Positions 27,817-36,854 of a DNA stretch of 64,000 nucleotides are shown in pieces; the stretch's first letter is position 1; the number at the start of each line of letters is the position of its first letter. Source of the DNA: Paraburkholderia adhaesiva (GTDB lineage: Bacteria; Pseudomonadota; Gammaproteobacteria; Burkholderiales; Burkholderiaceae); assembly GCF_021390575.1 (NCBI RefSeq), contig NZ_JAJEJQ010000002.1, positions 496,001-560,000 on the forward strand, read 5' to 3'. Below the pieces are notes generated by a model. That model made no database searches and had not been told where the DNA came from. It worked only from the letters and a program-made list of their open reading frames with translations. The translations under genes and the position numbers were made by a program.

Positions 27817-28191
27817 ATGAAATCAAAAGCCGTTGCCTCACTCGTTGTCGTTTCGCTGCTTGGGTCTTCAGTGGCAGCATTTGCGCAGCCGCATGACCGT
27901 GATGGCCATGATCGCCACGCGCCCGCATACGGTCGCGCTGATCAGTCACCGCCGCCGTCCATGGAGCGGGCCAACCGTCCCGTTGGCGCGATTCCGCACC
28001 GCGACTGGCACCGCGGCGACCGTCTGCCGATGGAATACCGTGACCGGAACTACACGGTCGATGACTGGCGTCAACACGGTCTCTCGGCGCCGCCGCGTGG
28101 GTACCAGTGGGTCGGTGTGAACGGCGACTACGTGCTCGCAGCAATTGCGACTGGTGTGATCACAAGCATTATTATGTCCGGCGCGCGTTAA
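27817..28191 (+). CDS. RcnB-family exported protein
   Basis: A 124-residue protein with a signal peptide (MKSKAVASLVVVSLLGSSVAAFAQ). A His/Asp/Arg-rich linker follows, then the RcnB core: YTVDDWRQHGLSAPPRGYQW and a final VLAAIATGVITSII helix. RcnB in E. coli is a periplasmic protein needed for nickel/cobalt homeostasis; other family members have unknown roles, so metal handling is only suggested. The ATG at 27817 begins the signal peptide; an ATG at 27799 would add six residues. It faces a His/Trp-rich exported gene at 28654. Confidence 0.87.
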   Translation: MKSKAVASLVVVSLLGSSVAAFAQPHDRDGHDRHAPAYGRADQSPPPSMERANRPVGAIPHRDWHRGDRLPMEYRDRNYTVDDWRQHGLSAPPRGYQWVGVNGDYVLAAIATGVITSIIMSGAR

Positions 28192-28572
28192 GCACTTCCC
28201 CTTTGCCGTGCGTGCGCGATATTTGCAGTGCACGCTCGGGGGGAATTCGCAGCCCGTCGTTCGACGGGCTCTAGACGCATATCGCTGGCCGGTAGCGTCT
28301 CTGACCAACAAGTCGTGCGGACCACGATGTTGCGTTCGTGGACGCCTACTAGATCCATCGCCGCTGCCGTCATCGACTCACGCTTCATGGATTTCCTGTG
28401 TGGCGGCCCTAAAGCACTCGCCTGCTGGGAAACGACGTGTTCAGATCACGCGTTGTTCCTTACTCGCGACTGGTTGGAATCTGGAGCGTGACACCGTGTG
28501 CGAGATACGTTCCATTGCACGTGTGATTCAACACGAATTCCAGATCAATCTGCAACCGTGTCATCGAAAAAC
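28192..28572. other. Convergent intergenic stretch, about 380 bp
   Basis: Contains a 9-bp inverted repeat AGCCCGTCG-TT-CGACGGGCT at about 28250-28269 that may end RcnB transcription, without a U-run. Nothing else was recognised. Confidence 0.5.
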
Positions 28573-28610
28573 ACAGAGGCCGGATTTCCTCAAGGAAACC
28601 CGGCCTCTGT
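28573..28610 (-). terminator. Terminator after the His/Trp-rich exported protein gene
   Basis: A long stem, ACAGAGGCCGG plus TTTCC paired with GGAAA and CCGGCCTCTGT, with one A/C mismatch and a TCAA loop. It is followed on the minus strand by GTTTTTCG. It lies 44 bp after the stop codon at 28654. Confidence 0.88.
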
Positions 28611-28653
28611 GCGGGCCACTACATCACGCAGCGGCCTCTGGGCATTCACCCGA

Positions 28654-28971
28654 TCAGTAACGCGACTGGGGCGGCGGACGGTGCTCGTCGCCGTGCCAGT
28701 GCTGCGGACCCGGATCGTGCGGGTGACGGTGCATCCATTCGTCGTGTTCCCAGTAGCGGTGGCCGTCCCAGTAACGGTTGTCGTGCCAACCAACCGTCAG
28801 TCGCACGTCCACCGGAACCATGTGTACCTGGCCGTATTGGGGTTGCGAATCGGCGTGCAGCATATACGGACTGGACTGTGCAAAGCTGCTCGTGGCGCCC
28901 ATCAGTGCCCCACCAGCGATGAGTGCCGTAGCAAGTACGCGTGCAGGGGTCTTCCAGCTCTTCAAGTTCAT
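28654..28971 (-). CDS. Small exported His/Trp-rich protein, unknown function
   Basis: A 105-residue protein with a signal peptide (MNLKSWKTPARVLATALIAGGAL through SSFAQ). The mature part is dense in His, Trp, Asp and Pro, for example WHDNRYWDGHRYWEHDEWMHRHPHD. The histidines and acidic residues could bind metal ions, but no known domain was identified. A GGAGG ribosome site precedes the ATG. It is convergent with the RcnB-like gene, which also encodes a His/Asp-rich exported protein. Confidence 0.72.
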   Translation of the reverse strand: MNLKSWKTPARVLATALIAGGALMGATSSFAQSSPYMLHADSQPQYGQVHMVPVDVRLTVGWHDNRYWDGHRYWEHDEWMHRHPHDPGPQHWHGDEHRPPPQSRY

Positions 28972-29112
28972 TTCGTTCCTCCTCTTCGATTACAACGTCA
29001 CGGCGTAACTTCGAAATGTGCAGTGCCGTAACTCATGGAAGTCAGCTTATCGGTGCGAAGGTCGTTAATACGTGAGGACTTGTAAGCGCAGATTTCATCG
29101 GCTCGGAAACGC

Positions 29113-29141
29113 AAAAAGGGCCAACTTTGCAGTTGGCCCTT
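29113..29141 (-). terminator. Terminator after the acyl-CoA synthetase gene
   Basis: A perfect 11-bp stem, AAGGGCCAACT / AGTTGGCCCTT, with a TTGC loop and a minus-strand UUUUU tail. It lies about 145 bp downstream of the synthetase stop codon. Confidence 0.85.
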
Positions 29142-29284
29142 GATCTGAAAAGGATAAGCGGAAAAACCGGACAGGCTTATTGCGGAAGCGAAGCCGTGAG
29201 ATTGTCAATTCGCGTTACATAACCGTTGCGGCTATCGCGGCGATCCGCCGATGGACCGCCGCGGGAGTCACGAAGAAGACGCGC

Positions 29285-30952
29285 TTACTTATTCTGCTTC
29301 GCCGCCGGCGCTGCGCTCAGATCGATTGCACTTTGCGAGCCCACCTGCGAGCGCAGTTCGAACTTCTGGATCTTGCCCGTCGCCGTGCGGGGCAGTTCAC
29401 CGAACTTCACCACGCGCGGCACCTTGTAGTGCGCGAGAAAGAGTCTGCAATGCGCGATGATTTCTTCCGCGGTAGCGCTGGCGCCCGGGCGCAGTTCGAC
29501 GAATGCGCACGGAACTTCGCCCCACTTCGCATCGGGCATGGCCACCACGGCGGCCAGCGCGACGGCCGGATGCCGGTACAGCGTGTCCTCGACCTCGATG
29601 CTCGAAATGTTCTCGCCGCCCGAGATGATGATGTCCTTGCTGCGATCGGTGATGCGCACGTAGCCGTCGGGCGTCATCACGCCGAGGTCGCCCGTATGGA
29701 ACCAGCCGCCGCGCAGCGCTTCCTCGGTCGCGCGTTCGTTCTTCAGGTAACCCTTCATGCAGATGTTGCCGCGGAACATGATTTCGCCGAGCGTCTGGCC
29801 GTCGTTGGGCACGGGCTCCATCGTCGCGGCATTGCGCACGCTCACGCCCGTTTGCAGGTGATAGCGCACGCCCTGGCGCGCGGCGAGACGGGCTTGCTCC
29901 TCGGCGTCGAGTGACTGCCAGCTTTCCTGAACCGCGCACACTGCCGCAGGTCCGTAGGTCTCGGTCAGCCCGTAGACGTGCGTCAGCTCGACACCGATCG
30001 CCTTCATCTTCGCGATGACGGCAGGGGCGGGTGCAGCGCCCGCAACCATCGTGTGAACCTTGTGCGTGATGCCTTCGCGACATTCGGCGGGAGCATCGGC
30101 AAGTGCGGCTTGCACGATCGGCGCGCCGCAATAGTGCGTGACTTGCTCGTTGCGGATCAGGTCGAACACGAACTTCGCGTCGAATTTGCGCAGGCACACG
30201 TTGACGCCGGCGCGCGCCGCGACCGTCCATGCAAAGCACCAGCCGTTGCAGTGAAAGAGCGGCAGCGTCCACAGATACACCGGGTGCTTCGGCATATCCC
30301 ACTCCAGGATGGCGCTCACCGCGTTCAGGTACGCGCCGCGATGGTGATAGACCACGCCCTTCGGATCGCCCGTCGTGCCCGAGGTGTAGTTGAGCGCGAT
30401 GGCGTCCCATTCATTCTGCGGTGGCACCCACTCGTAAGCGGGGTCGCCCTGTTCGAGGAACGCCTCATAGTCGATCGAGCGCGGGAAGTGCTCGGGGTCG
30501 GCCTCGGCAATGTCGGCCACGGTGATGATCTTCAGCTCTGGAAACGCGATGGCCGCGCGCTGCGCGAGCGATGCGTATTCGGTGTCGACGATCAGCGCTT
30601 TGGCTTCGCCATGGCGCAGCATGAACAACATGGTTGCGACGTCGAGCCGTGTGTTCAGCGCATTGAGCACCGCGCCGGCCATCGGCACGCCGAAGTGCGC
30701 CTCGACCATCGCGGGGATATTGGGCAGGAGTGCCGCCACGGTGTCGCCGCGCCCGATTCCCGCTTTCACCAGCGCGCTTGCCAATTGTCGCGTGCGTGCG
30801 TAAGTTTCCCGCCAGTTACGGCGCACGTCGCCATGGACCATCGCGAGGCGGTCACCATAGACTTCCGCGGCGCGTGCGATGAAGTCGATCGGGGTGAGCG
30901 GCACATAATTGGCTTCGCGTTGCGCGAGCCCTTCTTCGAACGGGTGCAACAT
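29285..30952 (-). CDS. Acyl-CoA synthetase (AMP-binding, class I adenylate-forming)
   Basis: A 555-residue adenylate-forming enzyme. The P-loop YTSGTTGDPKGVVYHHRG is at 189-206, with the YGLTETYGP motif near 350. The hinge DRSKDIIISGGENISSIEVE is near 440, and the catalytic lysine motif PRTATGKIQKFELR near 525. It activates a carboxylic acid (probably a medium- or long-chain fatty acid) to its CoA thioester. It resembles the fatty-acid/dimethylmercaptopropionate ligase branch; the chain length cannot be told. It is divergent from a Crp/Fnr-type regulator, which may control it. Confidence 0.92.
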   Translation of the reverse strand: MLHPFEEGLAQREANYVPLTPIDFIARAAEVYGDRLAMVHGDVRRNWRETYARTRQLASALVKAGIGRGDTVAALLPNIPAMVEAHFGVPMAGAVLNALNTRLDVATMLFMLRHGEAKALIVDTEYASLAQRAAIAFPELKIITVADIAEADPEHFPRSIDYEAFLEQGDPAYEWVPPQNEWDAIALNYTSGTTGDPKGVVYHHRGAYLNAVSAILEWDMPKHPVYLWTLPLFHCNGWCFAWTVAARAGVNVCLRKFDAKFVFDLIRNEQVTHYCGAPIVQAALADAPAECREGITHKVHTMVAGAAPAPAVIAKMKAIGVELTHVYGLTETYGPAAVCAVQESWQSLDAEEQARLAARQGVRYHLQTGVSVRNAATMEPVPNDGQTLGEIMFRGNICMKGYLKNERATEEALRGGWFHTGDLGVMTPDGYVRITDRSKDIIISGGENISSIEVEDTLYRHPAVALAAVVAMPDAKWGEVPCAFVELRPGASATAEEIIAHCRLFLAHYKVPRVVKFGELPRTATGKIQKFELRSQVGSQSAIDLSAAPAAKQNK

Positions 30953-31073
30953 GCGCTGTCTCCTGCAGGGCTCGAGGCCCGAAGCGTTTACGGTTTATGG
31001 GTATGATTCCCGCTAAGCTAGCAGGACGCGCCTGTGCGTGTCTGTCGCTCGCACGACAGAGCGGCTTTGCCCA

Positions 31074-31871
31074 ATGACCTTCCTCAAATTCCGCGCGATG
31101 ACGCAGTCCATTACGCCCTCGGGCAGCGATGTGCCCCCCGATCTGGTTCCCCGCAAATGCGCGACGGGACGCATTGATGCGTCCGATCCGCAGGCGCTCG
31201 CCGCGCTGTTCGAGCGCTGCTCGTGGTTTCGCGCGCTCGAACCCGCGCATCGCGCGTGGGTGCTCGCCGAATCGCACGCGCAGTTCTATGAGGCGGGCGC
31301 GATCGTCGCCGCGCGCGATGTGAGCGCGGCGTACTGGCTTGGCGTGAGTTCAGGGCTCGTCAAGCTCGCGATTTTCAACGCGTCAGGACGCGGTTGCACC
31401 TTTTCGGGTGTGCCACATGGCGGCTGGTTCGGTGAAGGCAGCGTGATCAAGCGCGAGCTGCGCAAATACGACGTGATCGCGCTGCAGCCTTCGCTGGTGA
31501 TGGCCGTGCCTGCCGATACGTTCCATCGACTCGTGGACAGCAGCCTGCCGTTCAACCGGTTCGTGATTCATCAATTGAACAACCGCATGGGCGAGTTCAT
31601 CGCGCTGATCCAGAACAGCCGGTTGCTGGACATCGACGCGCGCGTTGCGCAGTCGCTCGCGCAATTGTTCAATCCCGATCTCTATCCTGAGACCGGACTT
31701 GCGCTCGAAATCTCGCAGGAAGAAATTGGCATGCTGGCGGGGGCTTCCAGACAGCGAATCAATCAGGCGCTGCAGACGCTCGAGAAGGCGGGGCTCGTTG
31801 CGCTGTCGTACAACCGCGTCGATGTGCGCGATCTCGCGGGGTTGCGGGCGTTCGGGCGCGATCAGATCTGA
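31074..31871 (+). CDS. Crp/Fnr-family transcriptional regulator
   Basis: About 265 residues. It has a cyclic-nucleotide-binding-like beta barrel (about 40-160, with GWFGEGSVIKRELRKYDVIAL) and a C-terminal winged helix (about 180-262). The recognition helix region is ISQEEIGMLAGASRQRINQALQTLEKAGLV. The N-terminal cysteines of FNR are absent, so it is not an oxygen-sensing FNR. It is divergent from the acyl-CoA synthetase gene with about 120 bp between. Starts at 31038 (GTG), 31074 and 31098 are all possible; 31074 has a weak AGAG site. Confidence 0.88.
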   Translation: MTFLKFRAMTQSITPSGSDVPPDLVPRKCATGRIDASDPQALAALFERCSWFRALEPAHRAWVLAESHAQFYEAGAIVAARDVSAAYWLGVSSGLVKLAIFNASGRGCTFSGVPHGGWFGEGSVIKRELRKYDVIALQPSLVMAVPADTFHRLVDSSLPFNRFVIHQLNNRMGEFIALIQNSRLLDIDARVAQSLAQLFNPDLYPETGLALEISQEEIGMLAGASRQRINQALQTLEKAGLVALSYNRVDVRDLAGLRAFGRDQI

Positions 31872-31958
31872 AGTCGTGGGCTCGTTGGCCCGAAGACAAG
31901 CCGGGTGAGTGAGCGCGTCGCTATCGCCGTTCGCCGGCCCCGCGTCGTCCGGTGAGAC

Positions 31959-32582
31959 TTAGTGATCGAGGGCGAGTCGCGCGCCGAGCGCGACGAGCAC
32001 GCTGCCCATGACGGCATCCACCGGGCGGCGCAGCTTCTGGTAACCGCGTTGCACGCTGCGCGTCGAGAAGAGCAGGGCCATCGCGCTGAACCAGCAGATC
32101 GACACCGATGCGACCGTCACGACCGTCGCACCGTGCACCCACATCGGCGCATGGGCGGGCAGCAACGTCACGAACAGGCTGCCGAAGAACGCCGCGGCCT
32201 TCGGGTTAGTGAGGCCGACGAGCAGCCCTCGGCGATACGAATGTGCGCTGCCTGTCGATTTTGCGGCATTGGGGGCGGCCACGGCGCCCGACGACTGGCG
32301 CAGGCTCATCAGCGTTTTCGCGCCGAGATACACCAGATAGACCGCGCCCGCGATGCGGATGCCTTCATAAAGCCAGGCAAGCTGCGCGAGGATCAGCCCG
32401 AGACCGAACACGGCGAGCATCGCCCAGAGCGCATGCGATGTCGCGATGCCGGCGGCGGCCGCGAGACCAGCGCGTCTCTTCGCGAACGCGTGCGAAGTGA
32501 CGGCGAGCATATCGGGGCCGGGGCTCGCGCAGGCGAGCAGCATGACACCGGCGATGGCGGCAAGTTGAGGCAGGAAGTTCAT
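31959..32582 (-). CDS. LysE/RhtB-family amino acid exporter
   Basis: A 207-residue inner-membrane protein with six hydrophobic segments. It has the family start LACASPGPDMLAVTSHAF and the mid-protein block RRGLLVGLTNPKAAAFFGSLF. LysE/RhtB proteins export amino acids or homoserine lactones. The length is typical. The substrate is unknown. It is convergent with the Crp/Fnr gene, and no local regulator of the usual LysR or Lrp type is adjacent. Confidence 0.9.
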   Translation of the reverse strand: MNFLPQLAAIAGVMLLACASPGPDMLAVTSHAFAKRRAGLAAAAGIATSHALWAMLAVFGLGLILAQLAWLYEGIRIAGAVYLVYLGAKTLMSLRQSSGAVAAPNAAKSTGSAHSYRRGLLVGLTNPKAAAFFGSLFVTLLPAHAPMWVHGATVVTVASVSICWFSAMALLFSTRSVQRGYQKLRRPVDAVMGSVLVALGARLALDH

Positions 32583-32948
32583 TGCAGTCGATGTGCGGCG
32601 GCACGCGCCGGAAGGGGCAAAGTGCAGAGGATACCGTGAAAGGGCGCTAGCCGCGGCTCATGGATATTGCGACACCCCCGGTCATTGCAGCGTGTCGGCA
32701 GTCACGCTGCCTTCGCAATCGAAGAGAGCAACGGACTTAAGCGCGATTTCCACCCACCGTCCCGACGATGTGCAGACTCGGCGGTTGCGCCGCAATGGGG
32801 CGCAGGTAATCAGAAGAAGTGGTGAGGCATCCGCCATGGCGCGCCGTCTGGCACGGCGCGTTCGCGGCCACGCACACGATCCAGCTCGTGCGGGTGGCCG
32901 CGCGCGGCGTCGCTACTGTGCGATTGTCTCGATTGTCCGCACGCCGGA
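32583..32948. other. Intergenic stretch, 366 bp, no gene recognised
   Basis: Lies between the LysE-type gene start and the chemoreceptor stop. Open frames here lack ribosome sites and family resemblance. No T-rich terminator for the chemoreceptor gene was seen. Confidence 0.5.
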
Positions 32949-34505
32949 TTACGCTTGCGCCGGCAACTTGAAGCTTGCGATCGCGTCGCGCAGCACCGTC
33001 ACCTGATCCTTGAGCGAGTGCGCGGCGGCGGCGGCCTCTTCAACAAGTGCCGCGTTCTGCTGCGTCACCTTATCCATCTCGCCGACGGCGCGGTTCACCT
33101 GCTCGATGCCCGCGCTCTGCTCGCGCGAGGCGTGGCTGATTTCCTCGAGGATGCCGTGGACGCGCCGCACCGACTGCACGATCTCGGTCATCGTCGAGCC
33201 CGCATCGGTGACGAGTTGCGCACCTTCCGCGACGGTGCCCGTCGACTTCTCGATCAGGGCCTTGATCTCCTTGGCGGCCGTTGCCGAACGCTGCGCGAGG
33301 CTGCGCACTTCCGCGGCCACCACGGCAAAGCCGCGGCCCTGTTCGCCTGCGCGTGCCGCTTCGACGGCCGCGTTGAGTGCGAGGATGTTCGTCTGGAACG
33401 CGATGCCGTCGATCACGCCGATGATGTCGCCAATCTGGCGCGAGCTGGTCGTGATTTCGCCCATCGTGCGAACCACGTTGTCGACCACGTCGCTGCCGCG
33501 CGTCGCGACATTCGCGGCCTCGCTCGCGAGTTCCGCCGCGTGCGACGCGCTATCCGCGTTCTGGCGCACGTTGGTCGTCATCTGGTCCATGCTCGACGCG
33601 GTCTCGACGAGCGCCGCTGCCTGCTGCTCGGTGCGCTGCGAGAGGTCGGTGTTGCCCGCGGCGATTTCGTTCGCACCGACGTTGATGTTTTCCGCGCCGG
33701 TGCGCACACGCGAGACGGTCTGCACGAGTTCCGCCTGCATCGTCGAGAGCGCGTGCATCAGGCTGTTCGAGCCGCCGCCGGTGACCTGCACACGCGACGT
33801 GAGGTCACCCTGGGCAATGCGGTTCGCCGTATCGACGGCCACCTCGAGTTCGCCGCCGATGCTCGAACGCACGCTGCGCACGACAAACACCATGACGATC
33901 GTAGCGGCTGCGCCCAGCACGAAGGTTGCGGCGAGCCAGATCCCGAGGCTCACGAAAAATGCCTCGCGCACGTCGTCCATGTACATGCCCGTGACCATGC
34001 ACCAGTCCCACGGGGCAAAGCGGCCGCTGTAGCCGGTCTTCGGCACGGGTTCAGTGTGGCCGGGCTTTGCCCACAGATAGTCGACGAAGTCGCCGCCGGG
34101 CCGGTTGGCTGCTGCTGACAGTTCCTGGAATACATGGGTGCCGGCGGGGTCGGTGAAGTTCGAGAGGTCCTTGCCGACCAGTTCAGGCTTGATCGGATGC
34201 ATCAGCATCACTGACTGCGAACTGTTGATGCTGATATAGCCGTCGGTGCCGTAGCGGAACGAGCCGATCACCGCGAGCGCCTGCGTTTGCGCTTCGGCCT
34301 CGGGCATCTTGTTCTGCTGCGAGAGCGTGTAATAGAAGTTGGCGACGCTCATGGCTTCTTCGACGAGCGTTTTCAACTGCGCTTGACGCTCGCGAATCAT
34401 CGACTGCCGGCTCTGCCACGCGCCGAACGCGACGATCAGCAGCAGGCCGATCCAGAGGATCGCGATCATCGAGCGGAGTTTTCTGTTGAGGGTCATCTTG
34501 TGCAT
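32949..34505 (-). CDS. Methyl-accepting chemotaxis protein with Cache sensor
   Basis: A 518-residue chemoreceptor. It has a membrane helix at about 12-30 and a periplasmic single-Cache domain (about 33-185, with [20 protein letters not shown] and a [14 protein letters not shown] end). A second membrane helix (about 190-215) is followed by a HAMP-like region. The cytoplasmic signalling helix contains the invariant hairpin [29 protein letters not shown] split around residue 385. Such Cache sensors often bind small organic acids. A sigma-28-like promoter lies about 80 bp upstream, matching flagellar-regulon control. Confidence 0.95.
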   Translation of the reverse strand: MHKMTLNRKLRSMIAILWIGLLLIVAFGAWQSRQSMIRERQAQLKTLVEEAMSVANFYYTLSQQNKMPEAEAQTQALAVIGSFRYGTDGYISINSSQSVMLMHPIKPELVGKDLSNFTDPAGTHVFQELSAAANRPGGDFVDYLWAKPGHTEPVPKTGYSGRFAPWDWCMVTGMYMDDVREAFFVSLGIWLAATFVLGAAATIVMVFVVRSVRSSIGGELEVAVDTANRIAQGDLTSRVQVTGGGSNSLMHALSTMQAELVQTVSRVRTGAENINVGANEIAAGNTDLSQRTEQQAAALVETASSMDQMTTNVRQNADSASHAAELASEAANVATRGSDVVDNVVRTMGEITTSSRQIGDIIGVIDGIAFQTNILALNAAVEAARAGEQGRGFAVVAAEVRSLAQRSATAAKEIKALIEKSTGTVAEGAQLVTDAGSTMTEIVQSVRRVHGILEEISHASREQSAGIEQVNRAVGEMDKVTQQNAALVEEAAAAAHSLKDQVTVLRDAIASFKLPAQA

Positions 34506-34584
34506 GTTCGGTCGTGTTTTGTCTGATTCGACTCTTAGTGTTAACGGCGTGACCGGGAACGCTCGTGACCCCAGGGAAAACCCT

Positions 34585-34611
34585 TTTTCGGCCCTAAATC
34601 AGAGGTTTTTG
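34585..34611 (-). promoter_or_regulatory. Sigma-28 (FliA)-like promoter of the chemoreceptor gene
   Basis: Read on the minus strand, CAAA is followed by exactly 15 bases and GCCGAAAA, against the FliA consensus TAAA-N15-GCCGATAA (3/4 and 7/8 matches). It is 80 bp upstream of the chemoreceptor ATG. A second partial -10 (GCCGTTAA) at 34541-34548 lacks a good -35. Confidence 0.5.
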
Positions 34612-34973
34612 TCTATTGACAAATTTTGCGGCGACTTTGCGGATGTCTGACAGAAAAAATGCAAACGTTTCAATATGCGACGTATTGTCGCGGCTAGTCG
34701 CGCAGCAAGTGGGAATCGCTTCCAGAATAATCCCGGTTTGGGACATTGTTTGACGGGGGAGAGCGACTCAGAGTGACGCATCGGGCATGCGATTGCCAGC
34801 GGTTATGCGTGCCCGATGCGTCGCTCGTCGCGGGGGCGGTGGGTATCGACTGCCTTCTGAGCAACTGCGAAGCCGGAACCGGCGGTGAGTCGGTGACGCT
34901 TTGGAGTGCTACACGATTGACAGGCGGGCCGATTTTTCCGTGGAAACGAGACCGGGGTGCAGATCGTCGCGAG
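34612..34973. other. Intergenic stretch with a long hairpin
   Basis: About 360 bp without a gene. It contains a 13-bp perfect inverted repeat, GACGCATCGGGCA (34775-34787) and TGCCCGATGCGTC (34810-34822), around a 22-base spacer. No U-run follows on either side. Confidence 0.6.
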
Positions 34974-35126
34974 CTAAACGGGGTCTTTATTCGGCGGTCC
35001 TTCGGGACGCTGGGGTTCTTCGCCGTGATGGCCGTGCGTCGGCGGCGGAGTCAGCGGGTCGCGCTCGGGATCGCGCGTCGGGTCGGCGAGCGGATCGGGT
35101 AGCGGATTCGTGTGCGAGCAGATCAT
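34974..35126 (-). CDS. Small Pro/Asp-rich protein, unknown function
   Basis: Fifty residues from the ATG at 35126, which has an AAGAGGT ribosome site seven bases upstream. The sequence is low complexity with a recurring D-P every four residues (PDPLADPTRDPERDPLTPPP), then a His-rich turn THGHHGEE and a charged end. No domain is recognised and it is probably disordered. The open frame extends to 35231, but that part has no ribosome site. Coding status rests on the ribosome site and the periodic composition. Confidence 0.5.
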   Translation of the reverse strand: MICSHTNPLPDPLADPTRDPERDPLTPPPTHGHHGEEPQRPEGPPNKDPV

Positions 35127-35436
35127 CGCGGGTACCTCTTGAGCAGGCGCGTTGTCCGTGCCGGCGGGCAACGTCTTTATATAGCGTAGGCGATCGCAGC
35201 GGGTCGTGCGGAGTTTCGAATGCGCTTTCAATCACCGGCGACGATGCGTCGATTGTCTTGTGATTGAACGTAATTCTGGCTGACGCTGTCCATGGCTACG
35301 TTGATTGTTGCGATCAAGGCAACGGTGTTTGTTTGTAAAGGTCGTTTTACGATTTCGATACAACCCTTAGACTTCATCCTTTCTCAGAAACGGGATGCCA
35401 CAGCGGCGTCCCGGTTTGTCCAGTTGGAGTTCAGTC

Positions 35437-35607
35437 ATGGGTGCGGCGGTAATTGCGGTGGTTTTCGTAGCGGGTTTGATTGGTGTGCCGTCGATGTTCG
35501 GCCACGGAAATGCACACGCGGCGCCGCAAGTACAGCAACAAGAGATCGCGTCGGTGCAGACGCCCGCGCAGAGCGTGGACACGGACGCCGCCAACGCTCG
35601 TCCGTAA
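35437..35607 (+). CDS. Small exported or membrane-anchored protein, unknown function
   Basis: Fifty-six residues: a hydrophobic N-terminal segment MGAAVIAVVFVAGLIGVPSM, a possible cleavage site at NAHAAP, and a short polar tail rich in Gln and Ala (QVQQQEIASVQTPAQSV). A GGAG ribosome site lies seven bases before the ATG at 35437. It may be a cleaved periplasmic peptide or a single-pass membrane protein. No family recognised. Confidence 0.55.
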   Translation: MGAAVIAVVFVAGLIGVPSMFGHGNAHAAPQVQQQEIASVQTPAQSVDTDAANARP

Positions 35608-35626
35608 GTGGGCGCCACGCGGCGCT

Positions 35627-36214
35627 TTACATGCCGCTCAGGTCGGCCGGTGTGTCGACATCGCGCAGGATGCCGGGGTCGTCGACGACGATGCGCGTGA
35701 GCGCGTGAGCCGATAGCAGCGCCCGTGCGCCGGCATCGCCGTCGAGCGCGAGCAGCGCGTCGCGATGCTCGAGGCCGAATCCCACCGGGTGGCCGCGCTG
35801 TCCTTCATAAAACGGCGCCGCGAGCGAGGCACCCTCGTCGATTGCGCGCGCCACGGCCTCGATGGTCGCGACGGCGATGCGCGGCATGTCGGCGAGCGCG
35901 ACGATCCAGCTTTCCGATTCGTGCGCCGCGCCGACGCCGACCGCCAGACTTGCGCCCATGCCTCTCGCCGTGTCGGCGGAAAACACCACGTCACAGCCCG
36001 CTTCGTTGAGCACGTGCGCGAGCGCGTCCGCGCCGGGACGCACGACGGCGATCACCTTCGGAACGACGAGGAGCAGCCTGTGCGCGGCTTCGTGAGCGAC
36101 ACTCCTGCCGTTGGAAAGCGGGGCGAGGAGCTTGTTGCGCAAACCTTCGGGATCGAAGCGCGATCCGGTACCGGCAGCGAGTAGCACGCCGGTGGCAAAC
36201 GACGCATAGGCCAT
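35627..36214 (-). CDS. MocA-like nucleotidyltransferase (molybdenum cofactor type)
   Basis: A 195-residue GT-A-fold nucleotidyltransferase. The N-terminal nucleotide loop is GVLLAAGTGSRF (residues about 9-20) with RNKLLAPL, then VVRPGADALAHVL. The metal-binding region is VALADMPRIAV, and the C-terminal block is PVGFGLEHRDALLALDGDAGARALL. It matches MocA/CTP:molybdopterin cytidylyltransferases, which make the cytosine dinucleotide cofactor used by aldehyde/CO dehydrogenase-type hydroxylases. A stump of exactly such a hydroxylase lies just upstream, so its partner enzyme seems to have been lost here. Confidence 0.82.
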   Translation of the reverse strand: MAYASFATGVLLAAGTGSRFDPEGLRNKLLAPLSNGRSVAHEAAHRLLLVVPKVIAVVRPGADALAHVLNEAGCDVVFSADTARGMGASLAVGVGAAHESESWIVALADMPRIAVATIEAVARAIDEGASLAAPFYEGQRGHPVGFGLEHRDALLALDGDAGARALLSAHALTRIVVDDPGILRDVDTPADLSGM

Positions 36215-36339
36215 GGGGTGTACCGCGCGCAAAAGGGGGGGACGCGTCGATTGTGCGGCGCAAGCGCGCCCGAGGCAAGCCCTGTGCACGCGGTTTGCTC
36301 ATGCGGGATGGGGGGGGCCTGCGTGACGTGTACTCCGGG

Positions 36340-36600
36340 TCATGCAGTCGTGTTTGTTTGAGGCGCTAGCTTGTGGAGCGTGATCGGCAGGTCGTGCACT
36401 CGCATGCCCGTCGCGTGGAAGGCCGTATTCGCGATCGCCGCCGGTACGCCGGTGATGCTGACTTCACCGATTCCGCACACGCCCAGTGCATTGAAATGTG
36501 TATCTGGCGACCCGGCGAACTGCGCGTCCACCTCATCGATATCGGCATTCGCGGGTACGCGATATTCGGCGAAGTTGCCCTTCGTGATGCGCGCGAAGCG
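36340..36600 (-). pseudogene. C-terminal remnant of a molybdenum hydroxylase large subunit
   Basis: About 85 residues match the extreme C-terminus of xanthine dehydrogenase/aldehyde oxidoreductase molybdopterin subunits: GNFAEYRVPANADIDEVDAQ, then HFNALGVCGIGEVSITGVPAAI, and HATGMRVHDLPITLHKL. The intact subunit is over 700 residues and binds molybdopterin. Everything upstream is missing, and the open frame continues into non-homologous sequence. It lies 126 bp before the MocA-like gene on the same strand, the usual operon order for this enzyme and its cofactor-maturation factor. Confidence 0.78.
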
Positions 36601-36854
36601 TCGATCGACATCGCGCGACCGAATTACGCGCGATGCGACGTGGGCACGTAGCCGGCGAAAGCGACAGAAACGGATGGTCGGGATGATCCGTTTGGTTTCG
36701 ACGCTCAGGCCTCGAACCCATGGATCGACGGATCGTTCTGTCCGCGCAGGCGTCGGATATAGTAAGTTATCCAGATCAAATAAAGAATCTTCGAACGTTC
36801 GTGAACGGGGTGCCGTTATCCGTCGCGGCACGGCGGCATACGTCGCCTGCATGC

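Noticed and set aside
32955..34118. 387-codon plus-strand frame
   Set aside because: Antisense to the chemoreceptor, which contains the invariant MCP hairpin.
34541..34548. Second sigma-28 -10-like box (GCCGTTAA) near the chemoreceptor
   Set aside because: No TAAA-like -35 at the right distance; the site at 34585-34611 fits better.
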